Shown here piece after piece: positions 25,965-34,673 of a stretch of 40,312 nt of DNA (its first letter is position 1; every line of letters begins with the position of its first letter). A program made the translations under genes and the position numbers. The DNA is taken from positions 1 through 40,312 of the forward strand of contig JAKSNW010000016.1 in the NCBI GenBank assembly GCA_024405895.1, in the 5' to 3' direction. This stretch comes from Paludibacteraceae bacterium. GTDB lineage: Bacteria > Bacteroidota > Bacteroidia > Bacteroidales > Paludibacteraceae. Under the pieces are notes generated by a model that ran no database searches, was not told where the DNA came from, and was given only the letters and a program-made list of their open reading frames with translations.

Positions 25965-26030
25965 CTTACCGAGATACAATTTATAATAATAAAGTAAGCT
26001 CACTTTTGAGCTGCTCAATCGGTATGGATA

Positions 26031-26065
26031 AAACAAACGTCATCCCTCACGGTTGAAGGATGACG
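26031..26065 (-). terminator. Intrinsic terminator after the SUMF1-fold lipoprotein gene
   Basis: Stem CGTCATCC (26038-26045) / GGATGACG (26058-26065), then TTTGTTTTA on the minus strand. It lies 25 bp past the stop. Confidence 0.85.
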
Positions 26066-26090
26066 CTTGGAGGTATCTAATTATGATAGA

Positions 26091-27203
26091 TTATTTCTTT
26101 GTAAGAACAAGGCGGAGACCTTTGTCGTGCGAATTATTGTCGGGATAGAAACCGCCACGATTTGCGTTTCGACTATTCCTTTCATCATTTTTATAACCGC
26201 CACCACGTAAGCCGTGTTCATGTCCTTCAGTTGGGCCTTGAGGGTCTGTTTCTGCCGTGTCAGTATAAGGATAGAAGAAGTTTTGACAAATCTCCCACAC
26301 GTTGCCGGTCATGTCATAGATGCCGAGTTCGTTTGGTTTTTTCTGTTTGACAGGGTGAGTTGTGTTGTTGCTATCGTCTCCGTACCAGGCAACTTCGCCA
26401 ATGTTGTTGCTTCCACTATAGAGGTAGCCTTGCGATTTCTCGCCACCGCGGGCTGCATATTCCCATTCGGCTTCTGTTGGCAGACGGAAAAGTCTGTTAT
26501 TAAACAGATCAGAGAATTGTTCATTCAGTTTAGTAATGAACTCTTGGCAGTCGTTCCAACTTACATTTTCTACTGGAAGTGTAGAGTTGCTGACTTCAGA
26601 AGGATTTGTGCCCATTATGGCTTGCCAAAGTTCTTGAGTTACTTCGGTTTCGCCAATATAGTAGCTGGAAACTGTTACTTGGTGTGCTGGCTTTTCGCTT
26701 GGAAATGCCTGGGTGTCAGAATCAGGAGCACCCATGGTGAAGGTGCCGCCATTCACAAAGATCATGGTGAACTCTACGTTGCCAACGGCGAATGTGAGAG
26801 GTCTGTCTCCAAACATAGAGGTCTCGAAAGTCAATGTCTCGCCTACAACGAATTCGTCGCCCGTTACCAGATAGGCACGATAGTAATACTTTGTCTCTGG
26901 CTCAAGACCTGAGATTTTAACTGAGAAGTTGTGGTCGTCGTCCATTGAAGTCACGGTTTTTTTGAGGCCATCGTTAAGTTTCTTGAACTCGGTAGTAGAG
27001 ATATAGAAACCATATTCAGCAACAGCCAACTCTTCGCTCGTGATGTTGAGTTGTCCAAAGAGTTCTACGGTGTCTTCAAGCACTTGGGCTTCTCCAGTAA
27101 CTACTTTAAGGTCGGGTTCTTCCGGTGTGTTTGGTTGTCCGCACGATGTAACAAGGAGCATCGTGGAGCAGAGAGCCATAAGGGCAAAAAATATTTTCTT
27201 CAT
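26091..27203 (-). CDS. Lipoprotein with N-terminal fibronectin-like and C-terminal SUMF1 (formylglycine enzyme-like) domain
   Basis: 370 residues. Lipobox VTSC (Cys21). Residues about 35-130 form a beta-sandwich of the kind seen in Bacteroidales surface proteins (AEYGFYIS, ISGLEPETKYYYRAYL). Residues about 140-370 are a SUMF1/FGE-sulfatase-type domain: VNGGTFTMGAPDSD, YIGETEVTQELWQAIMG, PVENVSWNDCQEFITKLN, LPTEAEWEYAARGG, GNVWEIC, LRGGGY, GLRLVL. The cysteine pair of active formylglycine-generating enzymes is not present near RNANRGGFYPD, so a non-enzymatic or different role is likely. Own promoter and terminator. Confidence 0.85.
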   Translation of the reverse strand: MKKIFFALMALCSTMLLVTSCGQPNTPEEPDLKVVTGEAQVLEDTVELFGQLNITSEELAVAEYGFYISTTEFKKLNDGLKKTVTSMDDDHNFSVKISGLEPETKYYYRAYLVTGDEFVVGETLTFETSMFGDRPLTFAVGNVEFTMIFVNGGTFTMGAPDSDTQAFPSEKPAHQVTVSSYYIGETEVTQELWQAIMGTNPSEVSNSTLPVENVSWNDCQEFITKLNEQFSDLFNNRLFRLPTEAEWEYAARGGEKSQGYLYSGSNNIGEVAWYGDDSNNTTHPVKQKKPNELGIYDMTGNVWEICQNFFYPYTDTAETDPQGPTEGHEHGLRGGGYKNDERNSRNANRGGFYPDNNSHDKGLRLVLTKK

Positions 27204-27227
27204 TATCTCAAAATTTTATTACGGCTG

Positions 27228-27258
27228 CAAAGATACAATAATAATTTTATATAAACAA
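27228..27258 (-). promoter_or_regulatory. Promoter of the SUMF1-fold lipoprotein gene
   Basis: Minus strand TTG (27258-27256), 20-nt spacer, TATCTTTG (27235-27228). A (CT)7 tract at 27266-27279 lies 7 bp upstream of the -33 box. Confidence 0.75.
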
Positions 27259-27315
27259 TGTCTAACTCTCTCTCTCTCTGGTAGTTGCATTCAAGTTTCT
27301 TTTTGAGCCAACTCA

Positions 27316-27447
27316 ACCAAAGTTGTGGCAGCGAAAATTGCTGTTGCTGAAAATTTCAGAAAGTTCGGGAAGTTTGAATTGCTGTTGCTGAAAATTTCAG
27401 AAAGTCCGAAAAGTTTGAAATGCGGTTTCTGAAAATTTCAGAAATCA
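27316..27447. repeat. Second, short copy of the 41-bp palindromic repeat element
   Basis: The left flank (27316-27349) matches 2479-2512, including GGCAGCGAAAATTGCTGTTGCTG-like sequence. Two further units start at 27367 and 27408 (41-bp period), each ending in the CTGAAAATTTCAGAAA palindrome. It is the same family and orientation as the array at 2479-2854, again just upstream of a minus-strand lipoprotein promoter. Confidence 0.88.
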
Positions 27448-27589
27448 TAAAACCTTTTGGTTATATTAAATGCAATTTTGCCTTTTTAATAATGCAAAAA
27501 AGTCTAAACAGCAGCAAACCGCAGTAGGTCAATGATTTTAGCACAAAAGGGTAGTTAAGACGTGTTCGCAAATAAATACACTTGCATAT
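27448..27589. other. Intergenic, AT-rich, no recognised feature
   Basis: It lies between the short 41-bp repeat element and the tandem promoter modules. No ORF with family features and no terminator hairpin seen. Confidence 0.5.
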
Positions 27590-27761
27590 TTTGGAATTAG
27601 ATGGGGAATGCGTATCTTTCTAACGCAAGATAGGCTGCACCTCAACAAAACTCAAATAAATTTGGTTTTGTCTTCGGTTTGCACTACCTTTTCATAAGAT
27701 AGGCGGCACCTCAACAAAACTCAAATAAATTTGGTTTTGTCTTCGGTTTGCACTATCTTTG
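27590..27761 (+). promoter_or_regulatory. Three tandem promoter modules before the AsmA/DUF748 gene
   Basis: Module 1: TTTG 27590-27593, 19-nt spacer, TATCTTTC 27613-27620. Module 2: TTTG 27661-27664, 20-nt spacer, TACCTTTT 27685-27692. Module 3: TTTG 27730-27733, 20-nt spacer, TATCTTTG 27754-27761, the only full match and nearest the gene (about 23-nt leader). Modules 2 and 3 sit in 65-bp near-identical direct repeats (27627-27691 and 27696-27760, period 69). The junction after module 1 (27616-27634) matches the reverse complement of the junctions at 18696-18714 and 18846-18864. Confidence 0.8.
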
Positions 27762-27790
27762 CACTCTTCATTCATCTATTATAAAGTTGT

Positions 27791-30019
27791 ATGCGTAAAA
27801 GCGTTAAGATATTTACCGTTGTCTTGGGCGTTGTCGTCGGTCTGGTTTTGCTCGTGTCCGTCCTGGTATCGCCTGTTGCTAAGTGGTTTGTGGAAAAACA
27901 CGACGTGGACATCATCGGACGCGAAGTGACCATGGATAATCTCAAAGCCAATATCTTCAATGGTAAGGTGGAGATAGAGGGCTTCAAAGCCTCAGAAGAG
28001 AATTTCAAACAACAATTCCTTTCTTTCGATACGCTTGCCGTTCAAATCAAGTTGCTGAAGTTGTTGAAGCATGAGGTTGAACTCAGCTATATTCATCTCA
28101 TAGGTCTCGATGGCAATGTGGTGATGACAGATAATGGCTTGAATTTCATGTCTATAGTCAGACGTTTCCAGAAAGATAAGCCCAAAGAGGACAAGAAGAG
28201 CAAATGGACGGTGAAACTCTATGATATCGTCTTGAAACAAGGTGCTTTGACTTATGCCGATGTTCAGCGTGGCAGTTCTTGGGGCGTTGATGGATTGCGT
28301 TTGAATGTGCCGGGCTTGACTTTCGGCAAAGATACAACCAAGGCTGGTGTGGCTTTCAATTTCATTGATGGTGGCCGACTGGTTACTGATATGAAATATC
28401 ATGCCGAAAACAACCGTTGCTCCCTTTCACTCGATCTTGACAAGGTGAATGTCAGCATGGCTATGCCTTTTATCAAAGATGTGCTTACCGTGGATGATTT
28501 AACCGGTTCGCTTTCTGGCAAGGTGATGTTGGATGGTAGTCTTGATAATATCAAAGATTTGGATATAAGCGGTTCTCTTACTGCCAATGCGTTGAATGCT
28601 ACCTATCTTGACCATCAGCCTCTGTTGAATGTCAATCAGTTGAAGGTGGATGTCAACAATGTGAATCCGGCAAAACGTAAAGTCGACTTGGAGCAGGTGA
28701 GTGTTGACGGATTGAATCTGACCTACGAACTCTTCAAGGAGGATAACACCTGGAACCGCCTGTTCAAAACACAGAATGATACGGTGAAAGAGAGTGTGGA
28801 TTCCACTGCAAACAATCAGCCATGGGTATTTGGCATCAATCATATTCTGTTGGCTAACAGTGCAGTTGACTTTGCAGACCATACTCGTTTCTCTCCGTTC
28901 AAATACGAACTTACGAATATCCGAGCCAATGTGTCACAGTTCTGCCTTGACGGACAGAATGATGTTCGACTCAATGCACAACTCCCTAAGGGTGGTTCTC
29001 TGTTGGCTATCTGGAAAGGTGGCTTGAATATCAAGCATTCCGACCAACATCTCCAGCTGATTATCAAGAATCTCGATATGGCTGCGTTTGCTCCTTATTC
29101 AGAGTATTTCGTGGGCAATAAGTTGGAAAATGGTGTGCTTTCGTTCGTGAGTGACAATAGTGTGAAGAATGGCATGCTGAATGGTAATAATATGGTGGAT
29201 ATCTACAACTGCGAGGTTGGCAAGAAGAATAAAGCCTTGAAGGCAGAGTATGCCAATGTGCCTCTGAAACTGGGCGTTGCGTTGCTGAAAGACCTCGACG
29301 GTAAGATTGCATTCAATATCCCTGTTTCTGGCGATATCAACTCGCCGAAGTTCTCTTACGGCAAAATCGTGTGGCATGCCATCATGAACATCATGCTCAA
29401 GGCTGTGGCTTCTCCGTTTGTGGCTATTGCTAAGGCGGCTGGTGCCAATGGCGAGGAACTGAAGTCGGTGGCAGTGGATGCCATGCAGCCGGGATTCACT
29501 TCGAAGCAATACACCAATTTTGCCAAGATTGTGGACATCGTTTCCAATCAACCGGATGCTGTTCTGGTGCTTACCCAACAGTATGAGTTTGCCTCTACGG
29601 TGCAGCAGATGGGTGTCTATAATTTCAAGAAACAGTATTATTTCCAACAAAATAACAAAGCCGATGGCCAACTCTCACTTTCTGATTGGGAGGCTATTGC
29701 ACAGATTAAGGATAGTGCACCTGCTTTGATTACTTTCACCGATAATGCCACCAAGACCAAAGGCAAGACCATGAAGCAGAAGGTGGCCATGACGTTCTCA
29801 CAAGATACGTTGCAGCAGCAGGTTGCCAAATTGGCTGCTATTCGTAATATGATGCTTGAGGATTATCTCGTCAATAAGATGGGATTGCCTAAAGAACGAG
29901 TGGTGGTTCGTTCGCTTCCGGTGGATGAACTGAAGGCATATCGTGGCAAATGCTGTTATGATGTAGAACTTCAAATGCCAGAAGACGCTACACTCCCTAC
30001 AATAGAAGAGGAAGAGTAA
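27791..30019 (+). CDS. AsmA-like DUF748 family protein
   Basis: 742 residues with one N-terminal membrane segment (about 7-30) and a large periplasmic part. The opening DNLKANIFNGKVEIEGFKASEEN, then LLKLLKHEVELSYIHLIGLDGNV, is the repeating beta-groove pattern of AsmA-like proteins, and the DLDGKIAFNIPVSGDINSPKFSYGK region near residue 500 followed by PFVAIAKAAG is the DUF748 signature. Related proteins bridge the periplasm and are linked to lipid transport or outer-membrane homeostasis. The C-terminal part after residue 580 (LVLTQQYEFASTVQQ) resembles an OmpA-like stress region often found in this family. Monocistronic. Confidence 0.82.
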   Translation: MRKSVKIFTVVLGVVVGLVLLVSVLVSPVAKWFVEKHDVDIIGREVTMDNLKANIFNGKVEIEGFKASEENFKQQFLSFDTLAVQIKLLKLLKHEVELSYIHLIGLDGNVVMTDNGLNFMSIVRRFQKDKPKEDKKSKWTVKLYDIVLKQGALTYADVQRGSSWGVDGLRLNVPGLTFGKDTTKAGVAFNFIDGGRLVTDMKYHAENNRCSLSLDLDKVNVSMAMPFIKDVLTVDDLTGSLSGKVMLDGSLDNIKDLDISGSLTANALNATYLDHQPLLNVNQLKVDVNNVNPAKRKVDLEQVSVDGLNLTYELFKEDNTWNRLFKTQNDTVKESVDSTANNQPWVFGINHILLANSAVDFADHTRFSPFKYELTNIRANVSQFCLDGQNDVRLNAQLPKGGSLLAIWKGGLNIKHSDQHLQLIIKNLDMAAFAPYSEYFVGNKLENGVLSFVSDNSVKNGMLNGNNMVDIYNCEVGKKNKALKAEYANVPLKLGVALLKDLDGKIAFNIPVSGDINSPKFSYGKIVWHAIMNIMLKAVASPFVAIAKAAGANGEELKSVAVDAMQPGFTSKQYTNFAKIVDIVSNQPDAVLVLTQQYEFASTVQQMGVYNFKKQYYFQQNNKADGQLSLSDWEAIAQIKDSAPALITFTDNATKTKGKTMKQKVAMTFSQDTLQQQVAKLAAIRNMMLEDYLVNKMGLPKERVVVRSLPVDELKAYRGKCCYDVELQMPEDATLPTIEEEE

Positions 30020-30049
30020 CGCCTTCTGAAGTCGTTATTTGGTGGAGGG

Positions 30050-31456
30050 TTAGTCGCGACGGAAGATATCGCGAGTGTACACTTTCTCTGCCACGCTATC
30101 CAGCAGGCTGTCGTATCTGTTGGCTATGATGGCATCGCTTTGTGTCTTGAATTTCTCCAAATCGTTTACTACTGCAGAACCGAAGAATGTGCTACCGTCT
30201 TGTAGTGTTGGTTCGTAGATGATAATGGTAGCTCCTTTTGCCTTGATGCGTTTCATGACACCTTGGATGGATGATTGGCGGAAGTTGTCGCTGCCGGTCT
30301 TCATGGTGAGACGATAGACACCGATGGTGACATTCTTCTCCTCACCACCATATTGGTTGCGGCTATAGTAGTCGTAGTAACCGGCTTTGCGAAGCACTTG
30401 GTCGGCAATGAAGTCCTTGCGTGTTCTGTTACTTTCCACAATCGCAGACATCATATTTTGAGGCACATCCTCATAGTTGGCAAGCAGTTGTTTCGTGTCC
30501 TTAGGCAAACAGTAACCACCGTAGCCGAATGAAGGGTTGTTGTAGTGGGTGCCGATACGAGGATCGAGGCCTACACCATTGATGATATCCTGGGCGCTGA
30601 GACCCTTGAGTTCAGCGTATGTGTCCAACTCGTTGAAATAACTGACGCGGAGGGCAAGATAGGTGTTGGCAAAGAGTTTCACAGCCTCTGCCTCTTTCAT
30701 ACCCATGTACAAAACAGGAATATCCTTGGTGGCTGCTCCCTCTTTCAATAGTGCGGCAAAGGTCTCGGCATATTCCTGCATGTGATTGCCTGCAAGATGT
30801 TTGATAGCGGTGTTTTCGTCGTCGAAGTTGCCGTTGTCAATAAGTTTCGGATAGCCAACAATGATGCGCGAAGGGTAGAGGTTGTCAAACAAAGCCTTGC
30901 TTTCGCGGAGAAATTCTGGTGCAAAAAGCAAACGGAACTTATGTGTGGTGTCGAGTCCCATCTCGTGGAATCGTTGGCTGTATTTCACATAGAGTGAACG
31001 GGTATAGCCCACGGGAATGGTGCTCTTGATAACCATGATGGCTTCCGGATTGACGCTAAGAACAAGGTCAATGACGTCTTCAATATGATGGGTGTCGAAG
31101 AAGTTCTTGACAGGATCGTAATTTGTAGGGGCAGCAATGACAACGAAGTCAGCATCGCGATAGGCTTCTTCTGCATTCAATGTGGCTTTAAGACGGAGGT
31201 CTACACGAGGGAGATCGGCAGTATCACCAGCACGGAATTTGGCAATCTCGCCATCGTTTGTGCATTTGAAACCTGCCAAATAGGCTTCGATGTAATCGTC
31301 CTGAATAGGTGAAATGCCCTTGTTGATTTTCTCTACTTTCTCTGGAACGACATCCACGGCAATGACTTCGTGGTGCTGAGAGAGAAGTGTGGCAATAGAC
31401 ATGCCTACATAGCCTGTGCCTGCTACCGCTATTTTCAAATCACTATAGTTACGCAT
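30050..31456 (-). CDS. ugd: UDP-glucose 6-dehydrogenase / nucleotide-sugar dehydrogenase
   Basis: 468 residues. NAD-binding [10 protein letters not shown] at 11-20, [17 protein letters not shown], the APEFLRES motif and catalytic Cys316 in GGYCLPKDT are all present. It oxidises UDP-glucose (or a related UDP-sugar) to the uronic acid with NAD, supplying glycan synthesis. It is longer than the common about 390-residue short form; part of the excess is a stretch at about 51-91 ([19 protein letters not shown] and following). It is the last of ppi-ftsE-galE-ugd, 42 bp after galE. Confidence 0.9.
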   Translation of the reverse strand: MRNYSDLKIAVAGTGYVGMSIATLLSQHHEVIAVDVVPEKVEKINKGISPIQDDYIEAYLAGFKCTNDGEIAKFRAGDTADLPRVDLRLKATLNAEEAYRDADFVVIAAPTNYDPVKNFFDTHHIEDVIDLVLSVNPEAIMVIKSTIPVGYTRSLYVKYSQRFHEMGLDTTHKFRLLFAPEFLRESKALFDNLYPSRIIVGYPKLIDNGNFDDENTAIKHLAGNHMQEYAETFAALLKEGAATKDIPVLYMGMKEAEAVKLFANTYLALRVSYFNELDTYAELKGLSAQDIINGVGLDPRIGTHYNNPSFGYGGYCLPKDTKQLLANYEDVPQNMMSAIVESNRTRKDFIADQVLRKAGYYDYYSRNQYGGEEKNVTIGVYRLTMKTGSDNFRQSSIQGVMKRIKAKGATIIIYEPTLQDGSTFFGSAVVNDLEKFKTQSDAIIANRYDSLLDSVAEKVYTRDIFRRD

Positions 31457-31498
31457 AAGTCTTGTTCTGTGTTTGGGTTGCTTTTTGCAATCGTATTC

Positions 31499-32518
31499 TT
31501 AAAGTCCGTTTGGGTTTTTGGTTTGGAAGTTCCAACTGTCGCGACACATATCCTCGATGTCGTATCTTGCTTGCCAGCCTAACTCTTCCAACGCTTTGGC
31601 TGGATTGCAGTAACATGTGGCGATATCGCCAGCTCTGCGAGGCTTGATGCTATATGGAACTTTTACGTTGTTGGCTTTTTCAAAGGCTTTCACCACGTCG
31701 AGAACAGAGTAGCCCTTGCCAGTACCGAGATTGTAGATAGCCAGACCGCATTGCTTCTCGATGGCTTTGAGGGCACAGACATGACCAGCAGCAAGATCGC
31801 AGACGTGGATATAGTCGCGAACACCTGTGCCGTCTGGTGTAGGGTAGTCGTTGCCGAATACGCCCAATTCTTTGCGGATACCGATGGCAGTCTGCGTAAT
31901 GTAAGGCATCAGGTTGTTTGGAATGCCGTTAGGGTTTTCGCCAATCAGTCCTGAAGGGTGAGCACCAATAGGATTGAAATAACGGAGGAGAACCACGTTC
32001 CATTCGTTGTCGGCTCTCTGAACATCCATCAGCACCTCTTCCAACATCGATTTTGTCTGACCGTAAGGATTGGTGCATTTGCCTTTTGGACACTGTTCGC
32101 TGATTGGGATGATGGCAGGGTCGCCATAGACGGTGGCAGAACTTGAGAAGATGATGTTCTTGCAGCCATGGTTACGCATCACATCCAAGAGAACGAATGT
32201 GGCATTCATGTTGTTTTCGTAGTATTCCAACGGTTTGGCTACGCTCTCGCCAACGGCTTTCAATCCAGCAAAATGAATGACGGCATCAAAACGGTGGCTC
32301 TCGAAGAGTTGGTTCATAGCCTCGCGGTCGCGTACGTCGGCTTGTACAAAGACAATAGGTTTGCCGATAATCTGTTCTACACGTCGGAGAGCCTCTTCTT
32401 TTGAGTTTACGAGGTTGTCTACAACGACTACATCGTAGCCAGCCTTGTCCAATTCTATGATTGTGTGACTGCCAATAAAACCAGCACCGCCAGTCAGCAA
32501 GATTTTCTTGTTTGCCAT
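31499..32518 (-). CDS. galE: UDP-glucose 4-epimerase
   Basis: 339 residues, normal length. NAD motif GGAGFIGSH at 10-18, the Ser of FSSSATVYG, catalytic YxxxK at Tyr151-Lys155 (YGQTK), and substrate-binding RYFNPIGAHPSG. It interconverts UDP-glucose and UDP-galactose. It is next to ugd, consistent with joint supply of sugar nucleotides for surface glycans, and 9 bp after the ftsE-like gene. Confidence 0.95.
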   Translation of the reverse strand: MANKKILLTGGAGFIGSHTIIELDKAGYDVVVVDNLVNSKEEALRRVEQIIGKPIVFVQADVRDREAMNQLFESHRFDAVIHFAGLKAVGESVAKPLEYYENNMNATFVLLDVMRNHGCKNIIFSSSATVYGDPAIIPISEQCPKGKCTNPYGQTKSMLEEVLMDVQRADNEWNVVLLRYFNPIGAHPSGLIGENPNGIPNNLMPYITQTAIGIRKELGVFGNDYPTPDGTGVRDYIHVCDLAAGHVCALKAIEKQCGLAIYNLGTGKGYSVLDVVKAFEKANNVKVPYSIKPRRAGDIATCYCNPAKALEELGWQARYDIEDMCRDSWNFQTKNPNGL

Positions 32519-32527
32519 CGTTCTTTC

Positions 32528-33241
32528 CTATTCTTCTGTTGCTTCGCTAAATATCTCGGATGGCTTCGCTTCGTTGTCTTGGTAGACCATCTTCTCGTTT
32601 TCGCAGAGATAGGTCTTACCACGATATTTCTCTACCAAAGTCATGTTGTGAGTAGCCATGAGTACGCTTGTGCCACTCTTGCAGATGGAATGCAACAGTT
32701 CCATCAGCTCGTGGGCTGTTTCAGGGTCGAGGTTGCCAGTTGGCTCATCGGCGATAATCAGTTCAGGCGAATTGAGCAAAGCACGAGCAATGACGATACG
32801 CTGTTGCTCGCCGCCGGAGAGTTGGTGAGGACGCTTGTAGCCTTTCTTGCTCATTCCCACGGTGTTCAGCACCAAGTCTATCTGGTCGTTGATTTTATTC
32901 TTGTCTTTCCATCCGGTAGCCTTCAGCACAAATGCCAGATTGTCGTTTATGGTACGGTCTTCCAGCAGACGGAAGTCTTGGAATACGATACCAATTTTTC
33001 GACGGAGCATCGGGATGTCTTTGCGTTTCAGGTTCTTGAGGTCGTAGTTGAACACTTTTGCTTCACCGCTATGGATAGGTACTTCTGCATAAAGAGTCTT
33101 AAGCAACGAACTCTTGCCGCTGCCTACACGTCCGCAGAGATAGATGAATTCTCCTTTGCCAACGGTGAGGTCTACGTTCTGTAACACCGTAACTTCATCG
33201 CGGTGGATTGTTACGTTCTTGTATTCTACTAAAGTCTCCAT
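32528..33241 (-). CDS. ftsE: ABC transporter ATPase, FtsE-like
   Basis: 237 residues. Walker A GRVGSGKS at 37-44, Q-loop VFQDFRLL, signature LSGGEQQR at 141-148, Walker [13 protein letters not shown] at 161-172 and a switch His in MATHN. This matches the FtsE/LolD subclass; the [15 protein letters not shown] pattern fits FtsE best. FtsE works with FtsX at the division septum to drive peptidoglycan hydrolases. No ftsX is adjacent, so the name is tentative; a LolD-type role is possible. It lies between a cyclophilin gene and galE. Confidence 0.75.
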   Translation of the reverse strand: METLVEYKNVTIHRDEVTVLQNVDLTVGKGEFIYLCGRVGSGKSSLLKTLYAEVPIHSGEAKVFNYDLKNLKRKDIPMLRRKIGIVFQDFRLLEDRTINDNLAFVLKATGWKDKNKINDQIDLVLNTVGMSKKGYKRPHQLSGGEQQRIVIARALLNSPELIIADEPTGNLDPETAHELMELLHSICKSGTSVLMATHNMTLVEKYRGKTYLCENEKMVYQDNEAKPSEIFSEATEE

Positions 33242-33250
33242 CGTTTTGTG

Positions 33251-33955
33251 TTATCTGTTAGTAATTTTTGCACTCAGAATTCTGACGTCTTTCTTTGGAC
33301 GGTCGTTTTTATTGGTTGGTACGTTGCAGATATTCAGCACCACATCCAGTCCTTCCACCACTTCACCGAACACGGTGTATTGCATGTCCAGGTGAGGGGT
33401 GCCGCCGATGGCTTTGTAGACGCTACGTTGTTCTGTTGTAAACTGGAAAGGCTTCTCAGGTCGAGTAGCTCCGTTGATACGTGCTTGCTGCATGTCAAGT
33501 TCCTTGTCGGTGAAGGTCTTGCCAACAACGATATAGAATTGAGTGGACGAAGATTCACGTTTTGGGTTTACACCATCGCCCAGTCTTGCGGCACAGAGTG
33601 CTCCGCGGCGGTGGTAGTTCTCCTGGGTTATCTCTGCAGGAATGGTATAGCCGAGTCCGCCATCGCCGAGAACTGTGGTTGAATCACAGTCTTTCGACTT
33701 AGGGTCGCCACCTTGAATCATGAAATCCTTGATGACACGATGGAAAAGAACACCGTCATACATGCCGCTTTTGACTAAACGGATGAAGTTGGCCTTGTGT
33801 TCCGGAGTGTTGTCATAGAGATGAACCTTGATATTGCCCATCGTTGTGGTGATTTTCACATAGGTTTGTTTGGGCTTTTTGGCAGACAAAGGACTTGCTG
33901 CAAGCAATGTCAGCAGCACTAAAACAATGGGTAAGTGTTTGTTTGTGATACTCAT
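33251..33955 (-). CDS. Periplasmic peptidyl-prolyl cis-trans isomerase, cyclophilin type
   Basis: 234 residues. A signal peptide precedes AKKPKQTYVKITTTMGNIKVHLYDN. The cyclophilin core has FHRVIKDFMIQGGDP (71-85, catalytic Arg73), SSTQFYIVVGK and YTVFGEVVEGLDV. It catalyses proline isomerisation during folding of exported proteins. It is the first gene of the ppi-ftsE-galE-ugd series and has its own promoter. Confidence 0.92.
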   Translation of the reverse strand: MSITNKHLPIVLVLLTLLAASPLSAKKPKQTYVKITTTMGNIKVHLYDNTPEHKANFIRLVKSGMYDGVLFHRVIKDFMIQGGDPKSKDCDSTTVLGDGGLGYTIPAEITQENYHRRGALCAARLGDGVNPKRESSSTQFYIVVGKTFTDKELDMQQARINGATRPEKPFQFTTEQRSVYKAIGGTPHLDMQYTVFGEVVEGLDVVLNICNVPTNKNDRPKKDVRILSAKITNR

Positions 33956-33975
33956 TTCTGTATTTGTTTGCTGTT

Positions 33976-34000
33976 CGACACTGATTTATATATAGTGTCG
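33976..34000 (-). promoter_or_regulatory. Leader hairpin before the cyclophilin gene
   Basis: Perfect 7-bp stem CGACACT / AGTGTCG with an 11-nt A/T loop, between the -7 box and the start codon. It is not followed by a T-run in the sense direction. Confidence 0.45.
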
Positions 34001-34020
34001 TTGGGGATATTTTGTAGGTG

Positions 34021-34049
34021 CAAAGATAACTTTTTCTTGTTACTTCCAA
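34021..34049 (-). promoter_or_regulatory. Promoter of the cyclophilin operon
   Basis: Minus strand TTG (34049-34047), 18-nt spacer, TATCTTTG (34028-34021). Spacing is one shorter than the usual range. Confidence 0.6.
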
Positions 34050-34065
34050 CGCGTTCATTTGCACT

Positions 34066-34406
34066 TTTTTATTGAGAAAATGGCTATAAAAGTGCCTTGC
34101 AATGGCTTTGGCTATTCGAAAACCGTGAGAAAATGTGATTTCTAAATGTGAAAAATGTTAGTTGGACGGATGACTGTAGATTTGTTTTTGTTAATCTAAA
34201 GCCTTTGTGGTGGATAATGTTGAGTATGTATTAAGTTGTTTGTATTCAGTTCTGTATCTGTAAAAGTGGATTTTTTGAGAATAGACCATGGAATGGCTAA
34301 TTGTGTGATTCTGTGAGTAGTTTGTTAACGTTGTGATGTGTTAAATTGTGCATTTTGTTTAGAAATTTGTTGCTACGTTAATTAAGATAATAAATCTTTC
34401 ATATTG
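34066..34406. other. Intergenic, AT-rich, no gene seen
   Basis: About 340 bp between the cyclophilin promoter and the candidate ncRNA promoter. No ORF with family features, no repeat and no hairpin with a T-run was seen. Confidence 0.5.
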
Positions 34407-34437
34407 TTGTATTGTATGGAAAAAAGTCTTACCTTTG
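34407..34437 (+). promoter_or_regulatory. Promoter of the candidate ncRNA
   Basis: TTG 34407-34409, 20-nt spacer, TACCTTTG 34430-34437. It points into a stretch with no coding potential that ends in a strong terminator. Confidence 0.65.
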
Positions 34438-34443
34438 CCCGTG

Positions 34444-34563
34444 AAATAATGGGCATGTCCCGTTGGTTGTTTTTCATAACGTTGAAATATTAATAGTCTT
34501 TACAATTCATAATTACTGAACGGGTGTGACACGCAGGGATTGCGAGCCACACTCATTTTTTTT
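34444..34563 (+). ncRNA. Candidate stand-alone small RNA, about 115-120 nt
   Basis: A consensus promoter (34407-34437) and an intrinsic terminator (34521-34563) bracket about 120 bp without a plausible ORF. Pairing seen: CCCGTT (34459-34464) with AACGGG (34519-34524), closing a long A/U-rich loop; and the alternative terminator stem GGGTGTG (34522-34528) / CACACTC (34548-34554) with an inner CGCA/TGCG stem. The two pairings share bases, so they compete. No plus-strand gene follows, so it is not a leader. Bacteroidales 6S/Bacteroidales-1-type RNA is one option, but I cannot confirm a family by eye. Confidence 0.55.
34521..34563 (+). terminator. Intrinsic terminator of the candidate ncRNA
   Basis: Two-part stem 34522-34528 / 34548-34554 with inner 34532-34535 / 34541-34544, then eight T. 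Confidence 0.75.
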
Positions 34564-34613
34564 ATTTCCCTTTTTATCAATAGTTTCAGGTCAAATCAAT
34601 TTCCCAAAACCCA

Positions 34614-34656
34614 ATAAAAAAAGAGAAACACCAGCAGATGTTTCTCTTTTTGTTTT
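34614..34656. terminator. Bidirectional terminator after the YeiH-type transporter gene
   Basis: A perfect 12-bp stem, 34619-34630 / 34639-34650 (AAAAGAGAAACA and its complement), with A-run on the left and T-run on the right, so it can stop transcription from both sides. It ends 18 bp past the transporter stop. Confidence 0.88.
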
Positions 34657-34673
34657 ATTATTGACGAAATGTC

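Noticed and set aside
25316-26056. Plus-strand gene of 246 codons
   Set aside because: Antisense to nth, which has all catalytic and cluster residues; the reverse frame is a composition shadow.
32465-33184. Plus-strand gene of 239 codons
   Set aside because: Antisense to the FtsE-like ATPase with intact Walker and signature motifs.
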